The notes under the pieces are model-generated. The model did no database searches. It was not told the DNA's origin and worked only from the letters and a program-made list of their open reading frames with translations. Positions 24,086-33,996 of a stretch of 64,000 bases of DNA are shown here, in pieces. How positions within the stretch are numbered: the stretch's first letter is position 1; the number at the start of each line of letters is the position of its first letter. Origin of the DNA: Penicillium oxalicum (lineage: Eukaryota; Ascomycota; Eurotiomycetes; Eurotiales; Aspergillaceae); the NCBI RefSeq assembly GCF_001723175.1, contig NC_064657.1:1426001-1490000 (forward strand), read 5' to 3'. The translations under genes and the position numbers were made by a program.

Positions 24086-24934
24086 GATCAGTACTTACTT
24101 CAGTACATACATATCTCTGGATATGCAATCGCAATTGGTGAGTGACCCTACTATCTAATTGCTTGATCTTAGGCATTCATTTGTCTTGGGTCTTCGGATA
24201 TCTATATCATGGAAAACTGCCAACGTCTGGTTTGTGCCTTCGATTCAGTTGGCGAATTTCTCCTATCTTCTTGAAGGGTTATGCGTGCAGAGAGCGCCGG
24301 AGCATTTCGCTCGGCTTCTGCGGGAGGCAGCACAGCCCTCGGGATAGCTAGATCAAATAGATGGATCTGATAGAATAACGTCCACAGATACGAATCGATC
24401 TTGGGTTATCAATGGAATACCCGGACATTAACTCCCTAGTAGTGCACTATGTAGTCTCTTCATAGGGTACCTCCTCCATTTCTGTCTATTGGATGTATGA
24501 AACCCGTGCTGGACATGGGCACTGAATTATGTCGTGTCCCCCAACTACGAATATACGTTCGATTTTTTCTCCACAGTCAAAGTCCACCCACCCCATGCAA
24601 TGTTGACTCTTCCAAGCAGGTCTGATTTTGTGATCCAGCCGATCGAGGACGTGCCTCCTTCTCAATAGGTAGCCAAGAGAGCTTCTTTGAAACATTCACT
24701 TGCTCCCATACCTACATCTGACTTGGATCATCACTACTCCGAGTCGCCAAGGTTGTAATCAGATAAACTGCATATTCTCCTTTTAGGGTCACATAGCTAA
24801 GTTTTTCACAGGGCTCCTCAAGCCATCGCGCTCAATTGATATACTGTATGGCCTTGGACGCTCGGCATCAATGTTGTGAACTGGTGATAGTTCCCTTCAT
24901 CTCGCAAGTTCTTACCGCCGAAGCGCCGCAAATA

Positions 24935-24942
24935 TCACGTGA
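24935..24942. promoter_or_regulatory. TCACGTGA palindrome upstream of RPB7
   Basis: A second perfect TCACGTGA, about 443 bp upstream of the RPB7 start codon. Regulatory role inferred. Confidence 0.4.
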
Positions 24943-25384
24943 CTTTCCACAGCTCCGTCCGCCAAAGACTGGGGGAAACAACCAGGCCAATGATTTTCAG
25001 GCGAGCTCCAAGGTTGCATTGAATCCTATTGAGTACAAGTCAAATAAAATTCCACGCAACCGCCACAAGTGCAAGCGTTCATCAGCATCGCGCAGCCATA
25101 CCCGACTGAACTCGACCCTCGATCAATGCCCTGACCCAGTCGGATTCATCGAGCTCCATCTGCGACTGCCCAACCGCTTGGCTTTAATCTCCAATTCCCC
25201 CGCTACCCGTCGCGTCTTCCGAGCTGCCAGCGACAGCAACAGGCACAACACCCAGACGTCAGAATAAGACTGCGCACCGCCGCACATTATCTGACTTGCT
25301 CGCCACAACTACGTGAATTCCCTTGTCCACGACCCTACTTCACCGTTCATTGACCCGACGACACTCCCTCCAATCCCGCCCAAG

Positions 25385-26105
25385 ATGTTTTTCCTGAAAG
25401 AAGAGACCAAGGTCATCACGATGCACCCGTCTTTTTTTGGACCTAATATGCGCGAGTTCCTCATTGCGCGCTTGAACGAGGAAGAGGAGGGTCGGTGTAC
25501 GGGTGACCACTTCGTGATTTGCGTGATGGACATGGTAGACATTGGCGAGGGCCGAGTTGTGCCTTCGAGTGGCAGCGCCGAATACACGATCAAATATCGC
25601 GCAATCATCTGGAAACCCTTCCGTGGAGAGACGGTATGTGATGAGGGGATACAAAACGGCGTGTGCGGGCCCGAGAAAAAACGCTCAGAGTGCTGACCGG
25701 ATTTCTCTCAATGCAGGTGGATGCAATCGTCACTTCTGTCAAGCCCACCGGCATCTTCACATTAGCTGGTCCCTTGTCCGTGTTTATTGCGCGGAAAGTA
25801 AGTTTGCCGAGGTTTGTTATTCATGGTATTCTGTCTTGTTGCTGACTCTCTGGACTTGAAAGAACATTCCCTCCGACATCAAGTGGGAACCGAACACAGT
25901 ACCCCCTCAATACACCGATCACGCGGACCAAGTGATCGAAAAAGGCACCAGCTTGCGCCTCAAGATCCTCGGTGTCAAGCCAGATGTCGCGGCGATCAAC
26001 GCTATCGGCACGATCAAGGAGGACTACCTCGGGTGAGTGCTTCCAGCCGAGCAACTTTCTCTCCCGAACGCTAATCTCTTCTCTCCCTCCGATAGACCCC
26101 TGTAA
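25385..26105 (+). CDS. RPB7: RNA polymerase II subunit RPB7
   Basis: Four exons (25385-25633, 25717-25797, 25863-26032, 26096-26105) join in frame to 169 residues, the usual size. The last exon has only 10 bases and codes the final GPL and stop. The N-terminal RNP-like half begins MFFLKEETKVITMHPSFFGP. The C-terminal OB-fold half carries VDAIVTSVKPTGIFTLAGPLSVFIARK and KILGVKPDVAAINAIGTIKEDYLG. RPB7 forms the stalk of Pol II with RPB4, binds emerging RNA and contacts initiation and termination factors (established). Identification is firm. The tiny last exon is supported by the near-invariant family ending. Confidence 0.96.
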
Positions 26106-27068
26106 CGATTCCCATGTTTGAATATTCTTCGATTTCGCATACAATTGATCATCACCAGCGAATTTGCGATGGCGGATCCCTTCTCTCCCATAACAATTTG
26201 ACCTGTGAGCCTCGCCCTTGATGGGGTGGCCTATCCTGGTGAGAAAGAGGCACGGCTGAGAGTAAACACGATTCTTCATCAAAAGCATAAACACGAAATT
26301 CCGGTAGGAGCAGGGTCTGCAGAATGCCCAATGTTAGATTGCATGCCTCGATCCGCCCAGAATCTACACCCCCCGCAACAGGTCAGACAATCATTCTGGC
26401 GGCGCGTTCCCTGCAGGTACTCGCCTTTCTCATGAGCACCAAGTCGCTATTGCCGCCACACCTTTTTGTTGTTTTTGCGATGATTGCAGGACCATGTTGG
26501 GGGCCAAGCGCATCTAACCACTTCTTCAGGGCCCCGCCGAGACTCCCGCAGTGTGAAGATCGAGACCCGAACCAGCCGTCTTGAATCATCTCCTTCAGCA
26601 TGCAGTGGATCTCAGCCTATGCCCGAACCTAAACCCCGATCCGTCAGATCAATCCTATTGCATTGCCACACAGTACTAGACTATAGAGAATCCTCTGGAT
26701 GATTGAAAGTAAATGTTGCGCAATGGAGCTCTTCAAGGACTGGCTATACCATGTATTGTGCCCCGTCAGGGACCAGGCGTGTCTCCGTGCAAGCTCAGAG
26801 ACATGATCGTGACGATTTGTCTTGTGGCCCTTGCTCCACATTGCTAATTCAAAAACTTTAAATCGATCTTGACCTCAATCCTTGGACAATTTGAAGAATA
26901 ATACACCCTGTACAGCATGCATTATGCATAGCATTCTCTATGATCCATTTTCCACATCCTGACGCGTCAATCAGACCAGAAAGGCCGAGACGGCTGAGCC
27001 AAAGTCTCCACCAGTCCAGCAACATCCATTCATTGTTTCACACCGTCTGGCTGACAGCACCCACTCGG

Positions 27069-27098
27069 CGGTAGTGCCAGTGGACACTGCCACTACCG
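27069..27098. repeat. 14-bp inverted repeat with 2-base spacer
   Basis: The arms CGGTAGTGCCAGTG and CACTGCCACTACCG are complementary at 13 of 14 positions around a GA centre. So tight a centre favours a DNA cruciform or a palindromic binding site over an RNA hairpin. It lies about 800 bp before the NTF2-like gene. Confidence 0.6.
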
Positions 27099-27178
27099 AG
27101 CCTAAAGCCAGGCGAAATCCATTCCAGTCTTCCAGCCTGTCGATGCCCAGGGCCGTAGCGGAGTTTCAGTTTGTGCCC

Positions 27179-27189
27179 GGGGGGGGGGG
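27179..27189 (+). repeat. 11-base G homopolymer
   Basis: Eleven consecutive G residues in the RPB7/NTF2-like intergenic region, about 80 bp downstream of the inverted repeat at 27069. Confidence 0.85.
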
Positions 27190-27879
27190 CGCCACCTTAC
27201 CATCGGGTGCATGGGAGACAACTGGGGCTCTTCCGTCCGCTGGTGAAACACTGGCGTGGTTTGCCTTGGGAGTTCTTTCCCCCTTGTGGGCGAGTCTGTG
27301 AATTGTGGCCATTTGGGATCCTTTTCCAGGAGAGCTTTTCGTACCGAGTACCTATCCCATTCATAGGCCAGCACATAGTTCAGTGATGTACCCAGTACCT
27401 AGAGACTTTGTTTCTCTCCGACCGGATTCATCGCGTAGCCGCAGGTACCCCGGGACAACGCCCTTTCCGTCCGTTCGTTCCAGTCTTGCGTCGACCTCCA
27501 GGCCACGCATGCGACGGTCCTGAACCACCTCCATTATTTGGACCCTTAAAAACAAAAGAATACAAGACCCTCTGCCCCAACTTTTGGTTCCGTCGTATCC
27601 TCTCTCGCCAATTTAGACTCTGATCCTGAGAGATTGAGGGCGCCCTCAACCCACACTCCCCTCCCGCTTCTGTCATCATCTTTCTCCTGTAGTAAGCCTG
27701 GCAACCACCAATCTTTCCCACGCCTGATATCACTTCAACTGCCTCCCTCTTTTTTTTTATTTCTTTCTTGGGTGCGGTGATCAATCTCGTTGCTGCTGCG
27801 TCTCACCACGCGCGTGCTTGCTCGCTCTTCACCATCTTCCGACTCTCTCTTTCTGTCTCTGCGGCTAGACGAGAAAACC

Positions 27880-29582
27880 ATGACCTACCTTGTTGACTCC
27901 TATCAGCGATTCCTGGCGAGTCCCAGGAACGCGCCTCTGGCTAGCAATGCCACGCTGGTCTATGTACCCGTTACCACCAAGATCGAGGGCGCCGACGCCA
28001 TCGCGACCCATACGTCACGCCAATCACACATTGTCAAGAAGAGGTCTGACAAGGTGATGAATGCCATTGAGAGCTCTGATGCACTGTGCTTGGATATGGA
28101 GACCACCCTGGAATTCCTCGAGGGGGGAGGCGTCTATCTTCCTTCGCTTGATGACAATTTCTTGGTCAACCGCGTGGTGACCTTCCCCACGGTACGTGAT
28201 GCTCCCCCTCATTTGCTTTCCCCTCACGAAGCGCTCCGCGTGGGTTCCGACGCCTGACTGACCTCCAATCGCCGCGACTGCAGATTCACATCGTCCAATT
28301 CAATGCCGAACAGCAAATTCAACAAGTCCGCGTCTACTGGGACCAAGGCTCGCTATTGAGGGAGGTCGAGGTGATCGGCGCGCGGGGTCGGGCCTGGCCC
28401 ATTCGCCCTGCGCAAGACCAGATTCGCTGCTTGAAGAAGGCAATCGATGAGAAGTCCGCACCCGTCCTTGCGTCTACCACCGAAGGCAACAAGAAGGATT
28501 TACCGACTCGACCTGCATCCCCAGGAAAGCGATACATCAAGGACCCGTACTCCGCAGATTCGCTCTTCGACCTGCTATCCCCAAACAAGGACGATACCCC
28601 CGCGGACCCATTTCACGAGCCATCGCAATCGAAATCATCCAGCAAGAGATATACCCGCGATCCGTATGCTGCCGAGTCTTTGACGGAATTGCTATCTCCT
28701 AGCAAGCGGGAGGAGGCTCCTCCCCGTCCTTACGCACCTGCTGCCGCACGGCCGCGGGCTCATGATTACAACGAGCTTTTCGTAGGGGATGATGATGAGA
28801 TGCCAAGCACCCCTTCCAAGGCTGAGAAAAAGGTCGCACCCAAGGCGGGCGCGAAGTCGCAGGGCAGTCGCATCTTTGGTGACGAGGGAGAAGAGGAGGA
28901 TGTCAAGGCTGATCGGGCCCCGTACAAGACGGACCCGAAGAAGTTCAACCACTTCGAGATTGGCGGTGACAATGGCGAATTCGAGGTCAAGCACCAGCCG
29001 CAGCGCAGCAGTCATTCACGCCAGGCGTCGCAAAACGATGTGGATGATCTTGTGACTCCTCAAAAGTCCAGCCGCGTAACCAGGACCGAGGAGGCCCGCG
29101 GGTTCGGGTATGCTGAAAGCGAGGCGGACCTCCAGACTCCCGTCTTTCGTCAAGCCGTGCACAAGCCCCGTCGTGATGCAGACATTCACTTTGATCTGAC
29201 AGATGATAATGACGATGGGGAGGAGGACCGTCCGACGAGCTCTTATGAGAATCGAGGCAAGGGCCTCTATGAGGATCGTCTCTTTGATGACGACGGCACC
29301 CCGAAAGCCGGTGACGAGGCCATGGGTGTCACTGGCAACAGATCGAGCCGCCACAGTCATCTGGAGTCACACTGGGACGTGACGGATGAATCGCCCGTGT
29401 CGAGTAAGACTGGGGATGAAAACCAAAGAACCTTTGCTCCGGATCGGGCTCGGGCTGTGCAAATGATGGAGTCCTCCTGGGACAAGTACGACAAGTCTCC
29501 CGAGCCTATTCGCAACGCCACGGCTCTGCACAATCCCTTGCGCCATAACCAGCCTTCCTGGACCATCGGGGACGACGACTAG
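27880..29582 (+). CDS. NTF2-like domain protein with long acidic disordered tail
   Basis: Two exons (27880-28191, 28284-29582) encode 536 residues. Residues 1 to about 150 have the pattern of an NTF2-like fold: an initial helix (YLVDSYQRFL), a split beta sheet (FPTIHIVQFN, QIQQVRVYWDQGSLLREVEV) and a small hydrophobic pocket. The rest is disordered and charged. It has repeated blocks of the form RYIKDPYSADSLFDLLSP and RYTRDPYAAESLTELLSP, then FNHFEIG, and later ESHWDVTDESP and IHFDLTDDNDDGE segments. The protein ends WTIGDDD. I recognise it as a conserved filamentous-fungus protein of unknown function; the tail blocks recall RNA-binding Stm1/HABP4-type proteins. It has no catalytic residues or membrane segments. 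The gene model is secure; function is open. Confidence 0.82.
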
Positions 29583-30969
29583 GCTGGGCACGCTTAGCCT
29601 GTACCAATGAGAGCCTTGCACCGGAGCCCAGGGCTCTGAGACTCGTATTTTTCCAACCTCGTTTGAACCACGCGAGGGCGCCGAATGAATGCCCACCACT
29701 CACTAACACTTTCAAATTACGAGCTACGTCAGACGGATATTCACAAGATCAACCAACCTGCAATGGAGAAAAAGACTTGGGGCTTCCTGAGTTGCTATGA
29801 GGGGGAGTTATGCTGGCCTGATCTGTTTTCTTTTTCTTTTTCTTTTTGTTGATGCATTATTACCCTCCCCTTTAGGCTTGGAGTCGTCTGTCGGGATCAA
29901 ATGTGTTTGATGTCCTGTTTCAATAACCTTACTATTCTTGTGATATTTTTACCACCCGCTTTTTTCGTCGGCGCTCGATGCGTCATTTTTTTCTCTTCCT
30001 GTTTGCCTTCTTGTCTTCCATTCCTGTCCATCATACTAATGTATCGTTGCTCTCGCATGTCCTTTAGCTAAAATAGTCTGTCTCTCTCCCCCTCGTGTGA
30101 CAGATTATGAATCAATCGATATTAGTAAAAGCGCTTGACCTTGCGTTTGTCCCGTATTTGAAAAAAAAACCTTTCAACCAGACACAACATTAACCACGAC
30201 TCGAGAAGAAAAACGTACAGAATCTTCAATTGAAACTCCTCCTCCCCTCATTCTCCTCGTAGTTCCGTCCTCTTAGTACCCCTGAAACCATGGCCAATAC
30301 ATCCCGTTACTACTTGAAGGCTACGTCGAACCTCAGTACCAACACGACATTACCTAGATCTATGATGCAGGGTATTTGAGTCGCCTGAATCACAAATTGG
30401 GTTACTGTGAACTTCAATCTGGCGAAGTGTCATTTGTTTTGTGGGTGTCTCTGAGCTCTGGCGGGAATGGTCAGGTAGGTATTGGATCAATTTCAAGATC
30501 TGGCGAGCAGGAGTCTCTGGGAAAGTGGAGGTTTCGCTTTGTGAGAGCCCTGAGCCATACCTGTTCCATCCAAAGTCGCAGAAGGACTCGAATGCAAAGA
30601 TAGCCTGTTCATCCTACCAAGTGGGCACACTGGGCCATACCGTGAAATTGAGATCAATACTGGCATCTTTATGTGTGGTGAGGGCAGACCAGATACAATG
30701 AGCAGGTACTACATGCTTTCGGAGATTGAGTCACACAAAGTTATGATCATTATCATTATCATTTCTTCCTTTACTCCAAGGCAATGGAATCCTATGCCAT
30801 GCCCATGTCTTCATTATCCAATTCAAACAAACATCATCATGAACATCATACAACCCTGCTGTCAAAATTTTGAAAACACAAACATGCAGGGAATTTGATC
30901 ATTGGAAATGTGACCAGAACCACCAAAAAGCAAGCACTGCGAGGCGGCGCAGTATTGAGAGGGCAGGAC
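29583..30969. other. Convergent region after the NTF2-like gene
   Basis: The first 500-600 bp is T-rich (TTTCTTTTTCTTTTTC tracts near 29828-29848) and fits a long 3' UTR. The remainder up to the F-box-like gene stop at 30970 shows a short ATTATC/ATCATT-rich stretch near 30745 but no gene. Confidence 0.5.
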
Positions 30970-32028
30970 TTAAAGAAACTGGTGCGAAAAGTCCACATAT
31001 TCCGCGGGATCCAAGGAAGTCGCATTGTTGGTATTATTGGCATTGTTCGCGTTGTTCAGAAGTTCCATGACGTCGATGGTGTCCATATCGTCGGGGAAGT
31101 GCACAGGAGTTGGGCGTGAAGAGAGATAGATGTCGGCGGAGGCAATTTGCATCGCGGCCATCATAAGCTGAGCTTGAGTGCCAGCATGGAGGAAGCCCGG
31201 TCCGAATGGTGGAAGAATGCTGACGGCCTCGAGGACCTCAGCATTGTTTGCATGTGTCACAGCGGTGAGAGCATGCACTGCCTCCTGGAGGGGAGAAGAA
31301 GATGGGGGTAGGAGAACTTGTTGAGGTGGTCGAGGAAGCGGAGGATCACCAAGTGTACATCTCTCACAGATCACAGGAATACTCGTCCAGCCATAAGGCT
31401 CGTGAAATTTGAGCTGCAAGAAAGGGATCATGTGACAACGATCACAAGTCTCCAGGATGATTTTCGCACGGGAGGCAATGTCCCCAAGGCGAATGTTGAT
31501 GACAGCCGCCGCCTTGATGGACATCTTGCGATTGACGGCGGCGGGCCGAGGGTGGGTTCCCACCTTCTCCTCAGTCGTGAGTTTGAAGGCAGTCAAGTGC
31601 AGGGTTTTCAGGGCAAGAAATTTCTCACGGATCATGTCCAGAGCGGTGATGTCGACTTGCTCCATTTCACCCTCCTCCTCGGTGTCGACCTTCACTCGAG
31701 GGGTTCGAATCTTGATGCCCTCGATGCGTGCAGCATTGTCGGGGCCAATTTGCTCGAGGAAGGCACGGAGAGCCTCTCCCGAGGGCGCGTCGAGCGCGAA
31801 GAAGTTTGCACCATAGAGGTAGTCACGGCCCTCTTGGTGGATCTGCTTGTTGGTGCAGAGAAATTGAGCGCTCACCTGGGTGGTATTCTCCCAGGGAGTG
31901 ATGGTCTTGTCGGTGACCAAGGCGAGCTCGTAAACTTTGTTGCGGAGCTCGGCGGGGAGGGACAGGAAGCCCAGACGGGGGCGGGAGGCGACAGGAGAGC
32001 CAGAGGCAGAGACTTTGCTTGAAGCCAT
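30970..32028 (-). CDS. F-box-like protein with a CxxC pair
   Basis: A single exon gives 352 residues from ATG at 32028. Near the N-terminus LGFLSLPAELRNKVYELAL is the leucine/proline motif seen at the start of many fungal F-box-like proteins of unknown partner. A central segment has CDRC and CERC separated by 22 residues, which could form a zinc ribbon. The C-terminal part has a low-complexity run of Asn/Ala. The same frame stays open 490 bases further upstream through the heptamer repeat, but contains no ATG there, so the start at 32028 is preferred. Participation in an SCF ubiquitin ligase is only an inference from the motif. It is convergent with the NTF2-like gene. Confidence 0.75.
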   Translation of the reverse strand: MASSKVSASGSPVASRPRLGFLSLPAELRNKVYELALVTDKTITPWENTTQVSAQFLCTNKQIHQEGRDYLYGANFFALDAPSGEALRAFLEQIGPDNAARIEGIKIRTPRVKVDTEEEGEMEQVDITALDMIREKFLALKTLHLTAFKLTTEEKVGTHPRPAAVNRKMSIKAAAVINIRLGDIASRAKIILETCDRCHMIPFLQLKFHEPYGWTSIPVICERCTLGDPPLPRPPQQVLLPPSSSPLQEAVHALTAVTHANNAEVLEAVSILPPFGPGFLHAGTQAQLMMAAMQIASADIYLSSRPTPVHFPDDMDTIDVMELLNNANNANNTNNATSLDPAEYVDFSHQFL

Positions 32029-32082
32029 CTTGGTGGATGGCAAGAACGGGAGAGTCGAAGAGAGGAATGAAATAAGGAAAAT

Positions 32083-32274
32083 GGAAAGAGGAAAGAGGAA
32101 AGAGGAAAGAGGAAAGAGGAAAGAGGAAAGAGGAAAGAGGAAAGAGGAAAGAGGAAAGAGGAAAGAGGAAAGAGGAAAGAGGAAAGAGGAAAGAGGAAAG
32201 AGGAAAGAGGAAAGAGGAAAGAGGAAAGAGGAAAGAGGAAAGAGGAAAGAGGAAAGAGGAAAGAGGAAAGAGGA
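32083..32274. repeat. Heptanucleotide tandem repeat (GAGGAAA), about 27 copies
   Basis: Near-perfect tandem copies of a 7-base unit run for about 190 bp, ending about 55 bp upstream of the F-box-like start codon. In the direction of that gene the repeat is pure pyrimidine (TTTCCTC). Because 7 is not a multiple of 3, three units make a 21-base period and no stop codon arises in any frame, so long spurious reading frames appear on both strands. Imperfect GAAGA-rich sequence continues to about 32340. Confidence 0.95.
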
Positions 32275-32340
32275 AGAAAAGAAGAGAGGAAGAAGAGAAG
32301 AGAGGAAGAAGAGAGTAAAGGAAGAAAAAGGTAAGGTCAG

Positions 32341-33996
32341 GTAAGGTTGAAAAGAAAAGTAAAGTAAGACCAAGTGGTCAAAGCCTAGACAAAAGTTGGA
32401 AGAAAGAAGGTTGGAGGTGAAGATGAACAGAGTGATGAGAAGGGAAGAAGAGAGAAGGAGAGTGAGAGGTAAACAGAGGGTATAAATACCTGATGTCCTG
32501 TGACGTTGATAACCCTGCAAGCAAACCCCGAAAAAGAAGCCCCCTGAGAAATTTTGCGAATAAAATCAAGCAAACATTGAGCACATGATAGGGTTGACTG
32601 GCGTCACGAAGCCAGACTCCTTCCTAAAATGGACTGTGTTGTGGGAGATTCGCAGATATACACACACAAACGCGTACTAAACCGCACACTCATAACAACT
32701 TGGAGCCCATTATTCAATCTTCAAGTGGAACACAGCGACGAGGACGCTGCAAATGGCCATGGTGAATGTACAGCTCGGGATATTGAACAAAGAGGATTGA
32801 ATTGTATCAATGTCAAAAGCTCATATCTCCTCGGCCCCAGTTGACAATCGCGAAACATCGTTTTGGTTTCTTTTCGAGAACAAAGACTGACTTAAATGAC
32901 CAAAGTCTCAGCAGGGGAGCAGGCAACTCGTCAAAATTCATGTTGCACGATTTCGCACTGCCGATGGTATGTATATCACTTTGACCAAGGCACCGATTAT
33001 TCAAAACGAATAATCTGACTCGGGACATCAGCGTCAAATTTTGAAAGATATCTGAAGCCTTCAGAGTTTCTCGACAACCTGTGACTCCATGAACACCGGC
33101 TGTGTGCTAGAATTAGTCACAAGCAAGACTGTTTTTCGCCATAACCTCTCAACAGAGAACATCGCCATCCATGCAAGCTAGCACACACAGAGAGAGATAA
33201 AGAGAAAGGGGGGGAAGGGGAGAGAAGAAACATCATATCATCATATTATACACATGTTACGGTGTCCATTTCATTCTCTGTGTGCTGAGAAAATGTGATT
33301 GCTAACAATATGACCAAGTCTGATAGGGTTATTTCAGTGATTCCAGCAATAGCTGGCTAACAACGAGGTAACTTACTGTCCGCGAGGTCGCCAAGAAATC
33401 ATGGCTGCGATATACGTGAGGTCTAAAAGTCTCCATCCGCATAAACGTCTTCAGATCATCCGATCTATCTGAGGAAACAGAGCCCCGAATCCGAGTCGAC
33501 CTTTCTCTTGCGCAAACCACCGCAAAGAGCCTCTTTCAACAAAGTATGGACGGATCGCAGGTAGGCCCATCGAGATTCATCGAGCTTTGCACTCTTTTAT
33601 CATTTTGGACACCAAAGCTTTTCTTGCAGATCAGTTGACGGAAGTTTCTTCGTCAGCACATCAGTACATAGAAGCCCAGAAGGCTAGTGAATCCGAGGAG
33701 ACGAGAACAACCCACAAGGTGAAAACAGTGCTAGATGGAATCTTACGGAGCACTACGGACAAGCGGACCAAATTCATAAGAAACAAAAGAAAAGAAGAAC
33801 CGAGTCAATCTGATTTCCGTGGGTGCTACTGAATTCCCTGGGGAAAAACAGAGGCAAGGCATTGAAAACCTCACCGCTCAAGAACGAGGGCTAAAACGAC
33901 AAGAAAGGTCCCAGCTATGACACAAAAGAAACGACAAGCAAAGCGGAGCTAGCTGAGCACAAGGCTCGTGGATCCAACGTTGAGGCTCCAGGAGAA
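32341..33996. other. Intergenic region between the F-box-like gene and Argonaute
   Basis: About 1.65 kb. The first part is the promoter of the minus-strand F-box-like gene, and the last few hundred bases are the 3' UTR of the minus-strand Argonaute. A purine-rich tract with a GGGGGGAAGGGG run lies near 33200-33225. No gene was recognised. Confidence 0.5.

Larger units (their letters stand above)
23481..25384. other. Divergent intergenic region between MPO1 and RPB7
   Basis: About 1.9 kb between two divergent genes. It holds two TCACGTGA sites (24078 and 24935) and CCTACCTAGG-like palindromes near 23780. No frame shows convincing coding character on either strand. Confidence 0.5.
26106..27879. 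other. Intergenic region between RPB7 and the NTF2-like gene
   Basis: About 1.8 kb with no recognisable gene. It contains a 14-bp imperfect inverted repeat (27069-27098), an 11-G run (27179-27189), and a pyrimidine-rich stretch from about 27630 to 27879 that fits the leader of the downstream gene. Confidence 0.5.

Noticed and set aside
31685..31712. GGTTCGAATC B-box-like sequence
   Set aside because: It lies inside the F-box-like coding exon and no cloverleaf can be formed.
31937..32344. Plus-strand frame coding (GKRKEER)n through the heptamer repeat
   Set aside because: Any 7-base repeat without stops is open in all frames; the product is pure low complexity and antisense to the F-box-like gene leader.
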